From contig OX387604.1 of assembly GCA_947568835.1 (NCBI GenBank), positions 11,251,076-11,315,075 on the forward strand: a DNA stretch of 64,000 nt, in the 5' to 3' direction. The position numbers and the translations under genes were made by a program. The notes under the pieces are model-generated. The model saw only the letters and a list, made by a program, of their open reading frames with translations, did not search any database and was not told the origin of the DNA. Below, piece after piece: positions 60,127 to 64,000 of the stretch. How positions within the stretch are numbered: the stretch's first letter is position 1; every line of letters begins with the position of its first letter. Source of the DNA: Protonemura montana. Lineage: Eukaryota > Arthropoda > Insecta > Plecoptera > Nemouridae.

Positions 60127-63100
60127 ATTATTTCCTCTTGATTACTACAAATTACAAGTTTTCTGGGTTATTCGCGTTGTCGTTCTCTTGGTGTTATTAT
60201 CTCCTTGACAGGGTTTCTTCGACTAATCCAGTAATATTAATGAAATTCTTAACTTCCCGTCTTTCTACTATAAGCATTCGCAAAATACTTGCGTTTGCGA
60301 GTTTTACTTTTTTACTTAGTCTTACGAGTTTTACTGAACTTGTGAAAGTTTGCCGCCAAGAGCGCATTTCTTTAATTTGAAGGTGGGTATACGCCAAATT
60401 GAAATACGTCGTATGGGTATACACCCTAGACTACACTATGAACTATACCACTATCTACATCAATTCCCGGTTGGGAACTGACATTCTGGATTAACGCAGT
60501 TTCTAGGCTTCCTCGTGGATCTATTCACAGTGTATGATTTGACTAGGGATAGGTTACCAGCTGCTTCAATTTCATGTGGGGATTGACATAGCTAGTCCTA
60601 GCTACAAATTATACAAACTTCGTGGGAATCGGTGAATAGTTGGACACTCGAACGTTGTTATAGATTTCATCAAACTATTGTGCCGTTCCTATATTCACCT
60701 CAATCAACGTTGAATTGAGCCACAAGCCAAACATGTGAAATTTATCCATTGATAATTTATTCCACGTTAAAACAGGTCTGTGATTTACTGACAATGCATA
60801 ATTTCTTAAGTTTGAGAATTGTGCACAAGACGTTCCGCTAGCCGAGACCAGGGCACTTAGGTCAGGGTAGGGAAACAGTTTCTTCTACACTTACCTTGGT
60901 AGTATGTTAGACTAGATCGATGTTACTTTGCTTGTTTTTGTCGAATGTCACACGTGTCAGAAATTTATGCTACATAATATCATTTTAGTAATCCAATTTG
61001 ACAAAATCAATATCAAATAATACTATTACACTTCAATTACCGTTCAAAAGCTCTTCGTTTCTGAAGCCTAGAAGTGATTAAAGAAACACGCTCTTCATTC
61101 TTCAGATAGCAGTGGAAGGATTTAACAAAAACTTCGTTCTAAAAGGTGAAATCACTTCCGCTTGATTTCGATTTGTAAATAAAATATCTTAAAATACTGT
61201 ATTTCACGTGAAATTATCAGTTTAGCAATTACCTTCCACATTTAATTAAAAAGTAGGTTGTTTTTTTGTCGAGCAGGAGCGTACACTGGGATGCACCTAT
61301 CGGTCACCAATACCGAGCTGGGTAATTCCATCGCGGTTTGGGAAGGGGTGATACTAGTGCAGGGAATAGTGATCGGTTCGTGGCATCGCGATTTCAACAA
61401 ACAATGACCGCGTGATTACAGCCATCCCATTGATAATCAAAAGTTGATCGGTGTGATTTTGTTCGCCTGACACTTACAGCATAATAGGGATGTTATGTGT
61501 TTATAATGTTATATTCAAAATCGCTGGCACCACAATTTGATGGAAACCATTCGGTTATTGTGCGACGCTCTTTTTCTTTCTGATAATGACAGTACACCTA
61601 TTCTAATATTTGCTCTTCGCCTAACATTTTAAATTAATATTAAATAGTAAAGTGACTTTTCCATGAAAAAAAATAATTCAATTTCAGTGAGTGTTTTTTT
61701 TTGCCCCAAAACGTTTGTAAATGCACTCAGGATGTCAACTGAAAAGATGTGTGGTTACTATTTTGTACTACCAACCATCAATTTAGTTAACTTTGACTAA
61801 AATAGCGTTTCTTGTCAAATTATTTCGTGAATTTCCTCCGCTGAAAAAGAATTAACGGTTTTCGGAATAGAGCTATTAGGCTCACAATTGAGATAAAATT
61901 TAAAAGCAATGCATTTTCTGAATGAAATAAATATGCAAATGTAAAGGTTGACTTGTGGGTGCTAAACATGTCAACTTTATGTAGAATATATGCAGGGAAA
62001 TGCGGTGAAAACTCGTTTCCACTATAGCTTAAATAAATAGACTCTTCCACAGTGGTAAATAGGCTAGCGGGAATTGGATTAAAGAAGAAACAAAAACCTT
62101 AGATACCCTTTCCGATACTTGAAGCAATATCAAGTTGTTTTATGAGATTTTTCGATTAATGTTTAAGATGAGATTATTTTTACAAGAAACTGAAATCTTC
62201 ATACTTAACGATCTCGCACGAAATTATAACTCCTGATTAGTGTTTAAAGACACGCTTCAGATAATATAAAGAGCCGGAAAAGAAAGTAACTCAAAATCCC
62301 CTCAGCTAATTTCAGTAAAACATGTACGCCTTGTCCGAAGTCTCATCTTCCCACCATTGAGCTATTCTGGAATGCCAAGTTTCTTAAGTGTCATATGCAA
62401 TTAGAAGATGATAGCTACTATTATTGAAGATTATTAGTGTACATTACTTGATAGAACGGTAAGCAGCAACTGCTTCGTAAGCTGCTGGAAGCACTGTACG
62501 TACATACTTATTCTGACAAGTGACTGAAATGGAGGTACCCCCCCCCCCCCCCCATACTTCAACCCCTACAACGCCATTAAACGATGCTAGGCGGCATGCT
62601 AAAGCGTTTTCCGTCTTGACCTTGGCCAAAAGTCAAGGTTAATAAGAGTTTGTTTTTCGAGGTTGTCTGGTTTTAAAAAAAGTACTTGGATTCTTTATCT
62701 AAAAAGAGATGCGCTTAAACATCGACACACGTTTTCCAATACCGTTATTCAATTTTGTAAGGTTGAAAATGAACTGAAGTTTTTCGCCGACTCGTTTACT
62801 TTGTAAAAGGTGGATAAGTGAAGATCACTTGTTTTAATCTGGGTTAATTATGAGCAAGCTGTGGATAGAGCTGGCTGTGAGGAGGTCGATTTGTTGACAA
62901 TGACACTTTGATGAGAGCAGGGCCAATTGGTAAATATGTACTCAGAAGATAAGACGCTGCCTAGCTCTTAGTACGTTGACGGCTCAAGGTGTAATCGAGT
63001 CAGGTAAAATTTACCTCAATATGATTTTTGAAGTAGTTAACTGTAATGTCTATGATTGAGAGAATGTTTTTGAAAACATTCATATATTTTAATTAAGATC

Positions 63101-64000
63101 ACTAGATAGAAACTTTTATAAAAATATTGAGTATTTAGATGGTGTATTCTGTAAAGTTATTGTAAGTTACATCTTGGGGCTTTGTTCCTTGGTTTCAATG
63201 CAAGTTGTGAAGAAAAAACTAAAATTAAAAAAGAACATTGCTCTCTAGGGAAGGGACGGTGCTTCAAGGGGCTGATTGCGTTCGGTAAGAAACTAAAAAA
63301 GGCTGTTTCTTTGGAAACTATCTGCTACAAAGGAGAAAACACTATTTGTTATGCAACACTGAAAGTCTTCTTTTATTTGAGTAATTAACAAAAATTTTAG
63401 TGAAGTTTTGTAGTAATTATAAAAGTAATCCCAGTAATTAAAGCTGCGTAATAATAAATACTTCCTTTCCAATAAATTAATAGTCCAATAATTATAATAA
63501 TTATCATTATAAACACCACTCAAAAACCTTCTTTTTTGGTGGTTTTTCAAATCCAGTTTCTCTCTTAACATTTCCTTAAATGAATCGAATTTAAAGATAC
63601 ATTTAAATCGACAACATTATAGGTAAATTATGTTAACAATGTTGGGTTCTTCATCCAATTTATTCCAAACTTTGTTGGCTACACAACCTTTGTATCTCCA
63701 TGCCACTAATTTCAAATATGAAACGTCAAAATCAGAAATGTTTCCTTAGAAGGTATTGTACGTCAACTGTGTGTTCTTCGTAGATGAGAATTGGCTACCC
63801 GCCTCAGGGCAGTCTTCCCAACGTCCCCAATGTAGCTGTACCCTGCTTCTTGTCAGGCTATCATCCCCTTATCTACATTTCTGATTCGAATTGCCTAGTT
63901 ATCTTAGGAACAATTTGAAATAATATTATCTGTTTGGTTTTCTTAGAGATGATCTTAATTCTTAATTAAAAGATCACAGTGAAATCCCGAAGAACGCGAT
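60127..64000. other. Gene-free stretch to window end
   Basis: No supported gene. A C16 homopolymer lies at 62538-62553. 63780-63860 is less AT-rich and has an exon-like look (cagtcttcccaacgtccccaa) but no splice-bounded open frame could be defended. Confidence 0.4.

Overview
This is a eukaryotic, AT-rich, intron- and transposon-laden window, most likely from an insect genome. The evidence is two spliced genes at the left end with GT-AG introns: an icarapin-like gene (a family known from insects, including the honeybee venom protein) and a complete ribosomal protein L9 (uL6) gene. The rest has 5S-rRNA-headed and tRNA-headed SINEs, CR1/jockey-type LINE fragments with (TTA)n tails, and a hAT-like nonautonomous DNA element. 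No bacterial, viral or CRISPR feature is seen.

Layout. 1-1638: last two coding exons of the icarapin-like gene (5' part outside the window). 3170-3241: an orphan candidate first coding exon. 3768-6202: RpL9 in three coding exons, followed by a roughly 100-bp-period degenerate repeat. 7.67-8.05 kb: two tRNA-derived SINE copies in opposite orientation. 10.47-11.33 kb: dead LINE fragment with a 3' UTR hairpin and an (ATT)n tail. 11.57-11.98, 13.99-14.13, 18.91-19.33, 20.87-21.15 and 22.00-22.08 kb: copies or pieces of one 5S-derived SINE family. 12,136-12,794: hAT-like element with a perfect 8-bp target duplication. 21.37-22.0 kb: second LINE fragment, carrying a 38-bp near-perfect palindrome. 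23.16-27.01 kb: a roughly 182-bp tandem repeat split by a 5'-truncated LINE of about 2.9 kb. 27.67 kb: a single hAT-type terminus. 38.9-42 kb: a degenerate repeat array of roughly 250-300 bp period with a C29 tract. 52.6-53.6 kb: a tandem array whose core, on the minus strand, looks like a duplicated cysteine-rich mini-exon. 55.44-55.66 kb: a CpG-rich pocket that may be a promoter or 5' UTR exon.

Beyond about 28 kb I cannot support any protein-coding gene. The many short open frames there lack recognisable domains and are of the size expected by chance. The region may be intergenic or the interior of very long introns. The best candidate for something undescribed is the 52.6-53.6 kb mini-exon array: across copies, most differences fall on third codon positions of one frame that reads C-S-(A/E)-G-C-I-stop, next to credible splice sites. 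This was read by eye and needs transcript evidence.
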